Assembly (NCBI GenBank): GCA_002451155.1
Contig: DKBG01000194.1
Span: 3,814 to 15,762, forward strand
DNA length: 11,949 nt
Direction: 5' to 3'
Origin: Ignavibacteria bacterium UBA6906
Lineage (GTDB): Bacteria; Bacteroidota; Ignavibacteria; UBA10030; UBA6906
Part shown: positions 1-6,231 of the stretch, in pieces
Numbering within the stretch: the first letter of the stretch is position 1
How the letters are laid out: each line of letters opens with the position of its first letter
Position numbers and translations under genes: made by a program
The notes under the pieces: model-generated
The model's database searches: none
What the model was told of the DNA's origin: nothing
What the model saw: only the letters and a program-made list of their open reading frames with translations

Positions 1-1040
1 GATATGTATTCATAGTACCGGGGCGCCTGCGTCATTTCTCCGATGGAAAACACCACGATCCCGACAGCGATGGTAACGAGACTCGGGTGAACGGCGATAA
101 TCAGCCAACAGAGACTCGAGACAGCAAACCCGGCGAGAATCGCTGTGCGGGTGGGGAGGTGCCTCGTCGCCCAGTTAACAACAAGCTGAAGAGTAATAAT
201 GGCTCCCGCCCCCGACCATGATTGTATGATCTCGAACGGAGCGTCCTTGTCTATGAAGTCCACAATGTAGTAGGGCATAATGATGAATTCCTGCCAGAAC
301 ATGATCCAGTAAAGGGAAAAAATGAGCAGGAATACCATGAACCGGGTGTTTCTGAGGACCACGATAAGATTCTTGAGTTTCGCGCTGAGGGGTTCGACAG
401 CTTCACCGGAAGCGTTTTCCACCTCCTTGTAGAACACAAGGTTCACCACCAGCATCGCGGCGCAACTGATCGACGAAACGAGGAACACGTACTCAATGCC
501 GATACTGTCACGGACCAGATACGCGATCGTCGGACCAAGAGCGGCTCCGATGTTGACGATCCAGTAGTAGATTGCATATCCGAAAGATTTCGTCTCTCCC
601 GTTGTGGTTACTGCAACGGTCCCCAGAACCGACGGTTTGATGAACGACCCCCCCATCGCAGTAAAGACCAGGAAGACCACAAGGATGTTGAAGAGCGGCA
701 TTCCCCGGTACGCCCCGGCGAGGGGTTCAATGCCGGTCGAACCAACCAGGAAATAACCAATGGCGAGCATCGCAAACGCAACGGAAAACGCCCGGCGGAA
801 GCCGAACTTGTCGGCGAGTGTTCCCCCGATCACAGGAAGGAGATAGATCAGCCCACCAAAGATTCCCGCCAGCTGGCCGGCCTCCCGCTCGGTGAACCCG
901 AGCTTGTTCCGGAGGTAGATCCCGAGAATGATCTGCTGTCCGTAGAAGGCGAGGCGTTCGAAAAGCTCCATCCCGTTGGCGACCCAGAAAGTCGGATGGA
1001 AGCCCGACCGGACTGTTCGATATGTCGCTGCAAATGTCAC
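1..1040 (-). CDS. POT/PTR2-like MFS transporter, GTG start, C terminus beyond left edge
   Basis: An open frame on the minus strand starts at GTG (1040-1038) and runs off the left edge after 346 codons. A strong ribosome site, GGGAGG (1050-1045), lies 4 nt before the GTG, and an in-frame stop 21 nt upstream excludes a longer start. The protein is strongly hydrophobic with many membrane segments. Near residue 25 it carries MELFERLAFYG, which matches the ExxERFxYY proton-coupling motif of the POT (proton-dependent oligopeptide transporter) family. IGGTLADKFGFRRA (about 71-84) is the MFS loop 2-3 motif, and YYWIVNIGAALGP (158-170) resembles the second PTR2 signature. The visible end, GEMTQAPRYYEY, resembles the POT segment with conserved Glu and Pro. 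It starts 18 nt after the M24 peptidase stop, so the two are probably co-transcribed, which fits uptake of small peptides. Substrate is inferred. An MFS carrier for another solute is possible. The missing part is probably the last two or more helices. Confidence 0.85.
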   Translation of the reverse strand, partial: MTFAATYRTVRSGFHPTFWVANGMELFERLAFYGQQIILGIYLRNKLGFTEREAGQLAGIFGGLIYLLPVIGGTLADKFGFRRAFSVAFAMLAIGYFLVGSTGIEPLAGAYRGMPLFNILVVFLVFTAMGGSFIKPSVLGTVAVTTTGETKSFGYAIYYWIVNIGAALGPTIAYLVRDSIGIEYVFLVSSISCAAMLVVNLVFYKEVENASGEAVEPLSAKLKNLIVVLRNTRFMVFLLIFSLYWIMFWQEFIIMPYYIVDFIDKDAPFEIIQSWSGAGAIITLQLVVNWATRHLPTRTAILAGFAVSSLCWLIIAVHPSLVTIAVGIVVFSIGEMTQAPRYYEYI

Positions 1041-1044
1041 TGAT

Positions 1045-1050
1045 CCTCCC
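1045..1050 (-). promoter_or_regulatory. Shine-Dalgarno site deciding the GTG start of the MFS gene
   Basis: GGGAGG on the minus strand sits 4 nt before GTG 1040-1038. No ATG or TTG in this frame lies between the in-frame stop (the TAG that ends the peptidase gene) and this GTG, so the ribosome site and the frame agree on one start. Confidence 0.75.
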
Positions 1051-1058
1051 AGCCGGAC

Positions 1059-2237
1059 CTAGAGTATGACGAGATCGCGCTGTACTTTCCCCGTCACTTC
1101 CGGGGTTCCGTCGTGCCGGATGAACACATTGATCTCCGTTCTGACGGCCATTTTCCCCTCAAGGTAAATCCCCGGCTCTATTGAGAAACAGCAACCCGGA
1201 AGGAGGGCCCGCTCATCTTTCGTTTCGAGATTGTCAATATTCACACCGTTTCCATGCGTCTCTTCCGTAATCGAATGCCCCGTTCGATGGAGGAAGTATT
1301 TCCCGTATCCCGCCTTTTTGACCACTGCGCGGCACGCATCGTCCACTTCCCATCCATAGCAGACTTCGTTCCTGGCAAATTTTCTTTCCACAAAGGCAAC
1401 GGCCGCATCGCGAGCGTCCCGGACAACCGTGAAGATCTCCTGATACTTCGGCGGAGGAGTCTCGCCGACAAACCCAACCCAGGTGATGTCGTAATAGATC
1501 GCTCCCGGCACATCTTTCTTCGCCCACATGTCAATCAACACGGTATCCCCCTTTTTGAACGGCCGTGAATTTTCGAGCGTCAGGTCAAAGTGAGGATCGG
1601 CCGGATGCTCATTCGTTCCGACCATGGGGGGATCGTACGTCACAAGTCCCTCTTCTTTAAACCGCCTCATAATGTACTGCTGTACGTCATACTCGGTGAT
1701 CGGGGTGGAGTCAGCGACGCCCCTCCGAATCCGGTCGAACGCTTCCTCCATAATTCTGTCCATGACGGCCCCCGCCTCTCGATGCGTGCGGTAGCCCTCT
1801 TCCGGGATGACAGAGACGAACGTCTGCACCAGATCCGCCGACGATACGATTCGGTACCCGAACCGTTTGATCAATTCCACCGTTCCCGCGTCTACCAGAG
1901 AGACATACGGAACATTGTTCATCGGCGAGTACTGCATGGCGATCTTCTTCTTCGTTCGTCCAAGCATTTTCCTGAGTGACGCATGGAGTTCTTTCCATGA
2001 CAGATATGTCACCCGTATTCCGGGAAGGGCATCCAGCTTCTGCCGCTCAACGACCGAGACCAGCTTCTTCGGCTCTCCTCTGGCGGGAATATAGTAATAC
2101 CATCTCCTGCTGCTCATCTTTTCAAAATTCAGACCAAGCACGCGGTAGGCCAGGTAATCACGATTGCGGAAATCGCACAGGAGCCAGCCGTCGATGTCTC
2201 TTTCACGCAGTGCTTCCTGGATGCTCTTGATGTCCAT
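1059..2237 (-). CDS. M24 family metallopeptidase (Xaa-Pro aminopeptidase/dipeptidase type)
   Basis: A cytoplasmic 392-residue protein with an N-terminal creatinase-like domain (about 1-145) and a C-terminal pita-bread M24 domain (about 150-392). The five expected metal ligands are visible: Asp236 (LIDMWA), Asp250 (YYDITWVGF), His321 (HRTGHSI), Glu354 (SIEPGIY) and Glu368 (VRTEINVF). His317 and His328 match the two further active-site histidines of E. coli PepP. The family removes or splits residues next to proline using two metal ions, usually Mn or Co. The first two Asp ligands are 14 residues apart instead of the usual 11. The start is ATG 2237-2235, with GAGGAG (2250-2245) 7 nt upstream. 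It lies 73 nt after the ABC permease and 18 nt before the POT-like transporter, which suggests a role in using imported or recycled proline-containing peptides. Whether it is a dipeptidase or an aminopeptidase cannot be told from sequence. Confidence 0.93.
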   Translation of the reverse strand: MDIKSIQEALRERDIDGWLLCDFRNRDYLAYRVLGLNFEKMSSRRWYYYIPARGEPKKLVSVVERQKLDALPGIRVTYLSWKELHASLRKMLGRTKKKIAMQYSPMNNVPYVSLVDAGTVELIKRFGYRIVSSADLVQTFVSVIPEEGYRTHREAGAVMDRIMEEAFDRIRRGVADSTPITEYDVQQYIMRRFKEEGLVTYDPPMVGTNEHPADPHFDLTLENSRPFKKGDTVLIDMWAKKDVPGAIYYDITWVGFVGETPPPKYQEIFTVVRDARDAAVAFVERKFARNEVCYGWEVDDACRAVVKKAGYGKYFLHRTGHSITEETHGNGVNIDNLETKDERALLPGCCFSIEPGIYLEGKMAVRTEINVFIRHDGTPEVTGKVQRDLVIL

Positions 2238-2310
2238 AACGATACTCCTCAGTGCAGTGGGGTGATGAGCGCAACGCTGAGGCCGACGGCCGGAGAGGCG
2301 GGAGTGGGCA

Positions 2311-3147
2311 TCAGCTCAGGATGTCTTTGGTGGTGAAAATATACCATGTGATGAGATAAAAACCAACGCTGAATCCACACAGTATCAGGGCCGACCGTCC
2401 AATCTCCAGCCAGGCGATCGGTTGTTCCCCGGCCATCTGCCAGATCGACAGGTAGGTGGTGAAGAGAAATGGCTTGATCGCCTGGAACAGGTCGAGCGGA
2501 ATCGCCGAGACAACGTACAGCGCTATCATACACGCAATCGTCCCGAGGATTGGTCCCAGCGCATTGTCCGCGAGTGAGGAGAGAAGGAAAGCGAACGACG
2601 CAACGGTGCTCATTCCCCAGGCGGAGAGACCCCCGGCGAGGCACAGGCGCCAGAGTGCATCGGACCCTGGAATCGTGATCAAGAGTTTCCCCGGAACAAT
2701 CATCGGCCCCGTTCCGAACAAGGCGACACCGAGACAGAGAGAAAGGCCCACCAGAAATCCCACAACGGCGCCCGAATACATAAGCGTGGTCAGGTATTTT
2801 GCGAACAGAATTGTCGAACGAGAGGCGGGGTGGGAGAGGAGCGGGCGCAGTGTACCACCAGCAGCCTCACCAGCAAGTTGATCGCCCGCGACAAGGGTAA
2901 TCAGAAAAGGAATGTGAAGCCAGAGGGAGTTCATGATGAGAAACGTGAGGGAGTACCCGTTGACAATGTCCTCCGGAACAAGGGCCCCCGTCATGGTCCC
3001 CGGAGGGAACACTTCTGCCAGCGCATCCCCCTCGAGTCGGACCGCTACCATAATAAGCGGGACAACAACAGCAATAGCGGCAAAGGCAATGTAGGAGCGC
3101 CACCGCCTGCATGTCTTCAGTATCTCAAACCGGAGGATCGTCCTCAT
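2311..3147 (-). CDS. ABC-2 type transporter permease
   Basis: A 278-residue integral membrane protein with about six hydrophobic spans (near residues 19-36, 68-87, 113-145, 168-190, 198-215 and 250-271). After span 2 it has the ABC-2 permease element E94 followed by GTLRPLLSHPASR (98-110), found in NatB/BcrB-like permeases and ahead of the third span. The frame is open further upstream to 3315, but the ATG at 3147-3145 overlaps the stop of the ATPase gene as ATGA, the usual sign of translational coupling, and the protein from there begins like family members (MRTILRFEILKT). It should form the membrane half of an exporter with the ATPase encoded just upstream. The cargo is unknown. Relatives export ions, antibiotics or lipids. 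Confidence 0.9.
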   Translation of the reverse strand: MRTILRFEILKTCRRWRSYIAFAAIAVVVPLIMVAVRLEGDALAEVFPPGTMTGALVPEDIVNGYSLTFLIMNSLWLHIPFLITLVAGDQLAGEAAGGTLRPLLSHPASRSTILFAKYLTTLMYSGAVVGFLVGLSLCLGVALFGTGPMIVPGKLLITIPGSDALWRLCLAGGLSAWGMSTVASFAFLLSSLADNALGPILGTIACMIALYVVSAIPLDLFQAIKPFLFTTYLSIWQMAGEQPIAWLEIGRSALILCGFSVGFYLITWYIFTTKDILS

Positions 3148-4103
3148 GGCCGTTTCCCTGCCCCCCCGCGCGGAGAAGCAGACACCGCCGGGATCCGGCT
3201 CTCGGTTACGGAGAGAAAGAATTCTTCCAGGGAGGTCCTGGGTACGAACGCCCGCACCTCGACCCCCCCCTGGACGAGAATGCGGTTTACTTCTCCGGCG
3301 TGAACCGGGAAGCACCGCAGTTCGATCTGTCTGTCGGCACGGTTGAGGGTGTGATGATACGGGAGTTTTCCAAGAAGTGCCATCGCCCGGTCAACGGGAT
3401 GCGCCTCAATCCGCACGGTGAGCTCCCGGTCGTACAGCAGTTCATTCACACTCCCCTGGACCGCGAGTTTACCATTGCTGATGATCGCCACTCCCGTCGC
3501 TGTTTGCTCGATTTCATGGAGCATATGAGAGGAGAGGAAGACGGTCATGCCCCGTTCCTGTGAGAGCCTGGAGATGAGGTCCCGCACCTCTTTGATACCC
3601 TGCGGATCCAGGCCGGAGGTGGGTTCATCCAGAATGACAAGTTCCGGTCTTCCAAGAAGCGCCTGCGCAATGCCCAACCGTTGTTTCATGCCGTGAGAGT
3701 ATGTTTTTACTTGCTCTCCAGCCCGCGCGTCAAGTCCCACCAGAGCAAGTACCTCGTCGATATCTCCAGGGGGGATTCCTCCTCGCAAGGCGGCCTGTGC
3801 CTCAAGGTTGCACCGGGCCGAGAGATAGGGATAGAAATCCGGACGTTCAACAAGGCCTCCGACCCGCATGAGTGACTTGCGTCGGTTGCCCGGGAGCGGC
3901 TTTCCAAACAGCTCGACGTGACCCGTGGTCGGGTTGACAAGGGTCAGAATCATCCGGATTGTTGTACTCTTCCCCGCACCGTTTGGACCCAGGAACCCAA
4001 AGACCTCTCCGCGACGAACAGTCAGGTCGAGGTTTTGGACTGCCCAGCGTCGGCCGTACTGCTTTCCAAGGTTTTTTGTTTGCAGGACAATTTCGTCGGA
4101 CAT
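3144..4103 (-). CDS. ABC transporter ATP-binding protein, BcrA/NatA-like
   Basis: A 319-residue ABC ATPase counted from ATG 4103-4101. Visible motifs are Walker A GPNGAGKST (39-47), signature YSHGMKQRLG (135-144), Walker B LVILDEP (155-161) with catalytic Glu160, and switch His193 in FLSSHML. The Q-loop position is Glu86 in LVERPDFYP, as is common in the BcrA/NatA subfamily of ABC-2 exporters. A C-terminal extension of about 100 residues after the nucleotide-binding core resembles the accessory domain of that subfamily. A TTG at 4133 would add ten residues but lies inside the predicted promoter, and neither start has a ribosome site. I chose the ATG because the promoter places transcription start almost on it. 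It shares a 4-nt overlap with the permease, so the pair is one exporter. Substrate is unknown. Drug, peptide, lipid or ion export all fit. Confidence 0.94.
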   Translation of the reverse strand: MSDEIVLQTKNLGKQYGRRWAVQNLDLTVRRGEVFGFLGPNGAGKSTTIRMILTLVNPTTGHVELFGKPLPGNRRKSLMRVGGLVERPDFYPYLSARCNLEAQAALRGGIPPGDIDEVLALVGLDARAGEQVKTYSHGMKQRLGIAQALLGRPELVILDEPTSGLDPQGIKEVRDLISRLSQERGMTVFLSSHMLHEIEQTATGVAIISNGKLAVQGSVNELLYDRELTVRIEAHPVDRAMALLGKLPYHHTLNRADRQIELRCFPVHAGEVNRILVQGGVEVRAFVPRTSLEEFFLSVTESRIPAVSASPRGGAGKRP

Positions 4104-4108
4104 GCGGC

Positions 4109-4137
4109 TATATAGAACGAATCTGTAAGACAAGCAA
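4109..4137 (-). promoter_or_regulatory. Sigma70-type promoter of the ABC exporter operon, possibly leaderless
   Basis: On the minus strand TTGCTT (4137-4132) and TATATA (4114-4109) are separated by exactly 17 nt. Only five bases lie between the -10 box and the ATG at 4103, so the expected transcription start falls on or next to the start codon. No ribosome site is visible upstream of that ATG. Confidence 0.55.
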
Positions 4138-4158
4138 GAAGGAGTCGTCAGGGGAGTT

Positions 4159-4195
4159 GCGCCGGGTGATGGCGCCGGCTGGTCTTTTGCCGGCG
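4159..4195. repeat. GCCGG repeats with a 7-bp inverted repeat between two divergent promoters
   Basis: GCGCCGG occurs at 4159-4165 and again at 4172-4178, with a further GCCGG at 4189-4193. CGCCGGC (4173-4179) and GCCGGCG (4189-4195) form a perfect 7-bp inverted repeat around a 9-nt spacer. It lies just upstream of the kinase promoter (4202-4230) and upstream of the opposite ABC promoter (4109-4137). It could be an operator shared by both, but GC-rich DNA makes such repeats by chance fairly often. Confidence 0.35.
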
Positions 4196-4201
4196 GAATT
4201 C

Positions 4202-4230
4202 TTGACTCTGCTGGGCCTTTTGGCTATTAT
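4202..4230 (+). promoter_or_regulatory. Sigma70-type promoter of the histidine kinase gene
   Basis: TTGACT (4202-4207), a 17-nt spacer, and TATTAT (4225-4230) each match the consensus at five of six positions. The expected start near 4237 gives a leader of about 16 nt before ATG 4253. No ribosome site is seen in that leader. Confidence 0.65.
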
Positions 4231-4252
4231 ACGTCCAACCTGACTCCCCTGC

Positions 4253-5962
4253 ATGAAACGACCCGCCAAAAAGAGAATTCTGTCGCGCCCAGCCGCTGGA
4301 AAGGCACGTAAGGCTTCCCTGCCCCGTCGCACTCTTTCCTCCTCCGGGATCCCGGATAAACTCAGCCAGAATATTCTTTTTGGTGGTGTCGAACCTGAGA
4401 TCCTCCGGCGCCACTGCGCACACCTTCCGGTGCACATGTGGAAAGCGGGCGAGGTTATTTTCGATGAGCACTCGCGGGGCAGGGATCTGTACCTGATCCT
4501 TTCTGGCAGAGTGCGAATCAAGAAATTTACGAAGTATGGTGTTGAATCATTGCTTGCCGTGCTGCACGAGGACGACTTCTTCGGCGAGCTCTCGTTGATC
4601 GATGGCCTTCCCCGCTCCGCCCGTGCGGAAGCCATGGATGACTGTTCCGCCGCCATCATCTCCGTTCCGACGTTCCGGCTGCTGATATCTGAGAGTTCTG
4701 CGTTTACGACAAACCTGCTTAGTAATCTGGCGGTCCGGTTGCGAACGATGGACCAGACATTTGTGCTCGAGCTCGGCAGGAACGCCCTCACCTCGAAGAG
4801 CAAGATGGACAAACTGAACATGCTCATCGAGGCGAGCAAGATCGTTAATTCCACCATCGACCTGGACAAAGTTCTCACCCTGATCCTCGACGTCGCAACA
4901 CAGAGTATCGGCGCAGACCGGGGCACACTCTATCTCATCGATGCAGCAAGTGAAGAACTCTGGTCCAAAGTTGCTCAGGGGAGCAACATGGTGGAGATCC
5001 GGCTGCCCATCGGCAAGGGCCTGGCCGGGTATGTCGGCAAGACTGGTGAAACAATCAACATTGCCGACGCATATAAAGACCCCCGGTTCAATCCGGAAAT
5101 CGACAAAAAGAGTGGATACAAGACCCACAACGTACTCTGTATGCCGATGAGAGACAAAGAAGGGAGGATTGTCGGGGTATTTCAGTTTCTGAACAAGAAG
5201 GAGGGTGCGTTTTCAGTGGACGATGAGGCGTACATCGAGGGTCTCTCCGTCCACGCCGCGATCGCGCTGGAAAACGCTCGTCTTGCCAAGGAAATGGTGG
5301 AGAGCGAGCGTCTGTCGGCTGTTGGCCGCATGGCCAGCACGATCATTCATGATATCAAGAACCCCATGGGCACGCTGCGCATGTACGCCCAGGTCATTAA
5401 GAAGAAGACAGGCGACACCGAGGCTGCACAACTCGCGGAGGAGATCATACGGCAGGTGGATCGTTTTGTTAATATGACCCAGGAGATTCTTGATTTTTCA
5501 CGGGGCGTGAGCGAGATCCATCTGGAAGAGGTCAACATGCGCGAGATGATGGTGGGAGCGCTTCAGTTCATCGAAAAGGATCTGTCAAAGCGCAACATTA
5601 CCATCGTCGCGGATCTCCAGTACGACGGAGTTATTCACCTCGATGTGGAGAAGATGGTACGGGTGTTCTACAATCTTGCGGGAAACGCGGCAGACGCCAT
5701 GCCGGACGGCGGCACATTGACAATCAGAACGCGGCAAACAGATCATTCCCTAGCAATCGAATTTATCGACACCGGACATGGAATCCCGCCCGAAATCCGC
5801 GGTCGGGTGCTTGAGCCCTTCTTCAGCCACGGGAAGAAGCATGGGACTGGCCTCGGCCTCGCGATTGTGAAGAAGATCACCGATGACCATCAGGGTGAAA
5901 TTGACATTGATTCCGAGCTCGGTCGTGGAACCTCCATTCGTGTTACCCTTCCCCTTCCCTAG
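4253..5962 (+). CDS. Soluble histidine kinase with CRP-type cNMP-binding and GAF domains
   Basis: A 569-residue sensor kinase without membrane segments. Order of parts: a basic tail (1-32, 11 Lys/Arg in the first 27 residues); a cyclic-nucleotide-binding domain (about 36-165) with phosphate-binding cassette FGELSLIDGLPRSARAEA, where Glu112, Arg121 and Ser122 match the cAMP contacts of CRP; a GAF domain (about 195-342) with the full NKFDE pattern (Asn314, Lys315, Phe320, Asp324, Glu325); HisKA with phosphoacceptor His366 in IIHDIKNP; and HATPase_c with N-box NLAGNAADAM (Asn478), G1 DTGHGIP (506-512) and G2 GTGLGLAI (531-538). The DxxN following His366 fits a kinase that can also act as phosphatase. 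ATG 4253 is the first start after a good promoter, and the next Met is at 62. No response regulator is encoded in the window. Kinase assignment is firm. Ligand identity is inference, since some such domains bind nothing or bind other ligands. Confidence 0.94.
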   Translation: MKRPAKKRILSRPAAGKARKASLPRRTLSSSGIPDKLSQNILFGGVEPEILRRHCAHLPVHMWKAGEVIFDEHSRGRDLYLILSGRVRIKKFTKYGVESLLAVLHEDDFFGELSLIDGLPRSARAEAMDDCSAAIISVPTFRLLISESSAFTTNLLSNLAVRLRTMDQTFVLELGRNALTSKSKMDKLNMLIEASKIVNSTIDLDKVLTLILDVATQSIGADRGTLYLIDAASEELWSKVAQGSNMVEIRLPIGKGLAGYVGKTGETINIADAYKDPRFNPEIDKKSGYKTHNVLCMPMRDKEGRIVGVFQFLNKKEGAFSVDDEAYIEGLSVHAAIALENARLAKEMVESERLSAVGRMASTIIHDIKNPMGTLRMYAQVIKKKTGDTEAAQLAEEIIRQVDRFVNMTQEILDFSRGVSEIHLEEVNMREMMVGALQFIEKDLSKRNITIVADLQYDGVIHLDVEKMVRVFYNLAGNAADAMPDGGTLTIRTRQTDHSLAIEFIDTGHGIPPEIRGRVLEPFFSHGKKHGTGLGLAIVKKITDDHQGEIDIDSELGRGTSIRVTLPLP

Positions 5963-5991
5963 ATAGAGTCCCCCCGCCCGCTCTTCTTACC

Positions 5992-6020
5992 TTGATATTC
6001 CTTTGAGAAATCCTTACATT
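5992..6020 (+). promoter_or_regulatory. Candidate promoter for tRNA-Leu and the tig-clpP-clpX unit
   Basis: TTGATA (5992-5997), a 17-nt spacer and TACATT (6015-6020) give a moderate sigma70 match. The same bases can be read as a Bacteroidota-type promoter: CTTG (5991-5994), 20 nt, then TACATTTT, close to TAnnTTTG. Transcription would start near 6027, about 70 nt before the tRNA. A short GGGTC-TTGA-GACCC hairpin (6032-6045) lies in that leader. The rest of the 133-nt gap after the kinase gene shows no terminator with a T-tract. Confidence 0.4.
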
Positions 6021-6095
6021 TTCGTTCCGGGGGGTCTTGAGACCCATTGCACCGGCCCGCCGTGCTTGTCGATGGTGCTGTGCTGTTCTTCTGCC

Positions 6096-6180
6096 GGGTA
6101 GATGGCGAAATTGGCAGACGCGTTGGACTTAGGATCCAATGGAGAAATCCGTGGGGGTTCAAGTCCCCCTCTACCCACCA
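6096..6180 (+). tRNA. tRNA-Leu, anticodon UAG, CCA encoded
   Basis: A full class II tRNA can be folded by hand. Acceptor stem GGGTAGA (6096-6102) pairs with TCTACCC (6170-6176), followed by discriminator A6177 and genomic CCA (6178-6180). The anticodon stem TTGGA (6123-6127) pairs with TCCAA (6135-6139), and the loop CTTAGGA holds anticodon TAG at 6130-6132, reading CUA and other CUN leucine codons. The long variable arm GGA-GAAA-TCC (6141-6150) and the T-arm GGGGG-TTCAAGT-CCCCC (6153-6169) confirm a leucine tRNA. It ends 51 nt before the trigger factor start on the same strand, with no terminator between, so it may be cut out of a shared transcript. Confidence 0.98.
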
Positions 6181-6186
6181 TCCAAT

Positions 6187-6224
6187 TGTCAATCGTCCAA
6201 TGACTGTCGACTATTGACAGGGAG
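6187..6224 (+). promoter_or_regulatory. Ribosome site and adjoining inverted repeat before the TTG start of tig
   Basis: GGGAG (6220-6224) lies 7 nt before TTG 6232-6234 and decides that start. Directly before it TGTCAAT (6187-6193) and ATTGACA (6213-6219) form a perfect 7-bp inverted repeat with a 19-nt loop, so the stem would abut the ribosome site. TCCAAT also occurs twice (6181-6186, 6196-6201). A role in translation control or tRNA processing is a guess. Confidence 0.5.
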
Positions 6225-6231
6225 TTACCTT

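Noticed and set aside
222..1043. A 273-codon open frame on the plus strand
   Set aside because: It is antisense to the POT-like transporter, and its translation is a charged, low-homology sequence rich in Arg, Glu, His and Asp with no domain. The minus-strand frame has clear family motifs and a ribosome site.
2238..2310. A possible terminator between the ABC permease and the peptidase
   Set aside because: Only a 4-bp GGCC-GTC-GGCC stem is visible and no T-tract follows, so I do not call a terminator. The four minus-strand genes may be one transcript.
2249..2644. A 131-codon frame on the minus strand over the permease 3' end
   Set aside because: It is out of frame with the permease, which has proper membrane spans through to its stop at 2311. 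It would also require a 65-nt extension of coding into the intergenic gap, with no motif to support it.
3148..3315. A 56-codon N-terminal extension of the ABC permease
   Set aside because: It lies wholly inside the ATPase gene in another frame and is Arg/Gly-rich. The ATGA overlap at 3147-3144 and the family-like N terminus favour the shorter protein.
4108..4926. A 272-codon open frame on the minus strand
   Set aside because: It runs antisense to the kinase gene. Its Ser/Arg-rich translation has no recognisable motif, while the plus strand encodes conserved cNMP and GAF domains over the same bases.
5959..6192. A 77-codon frame on the minus strand opposite the tRNA
   Set aside because: Its first half is the complement of tRNA-Leu, a well-known source of false hypothetical proteins. 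It has no ribosome site or domain.
6139..6231. A 31-codon upstream extension of trigger factor
   Set aside because: It starts within the tRNA anticodon and variable arms. The TTG at 6232 has a ribosome site and begins the conserved domain.
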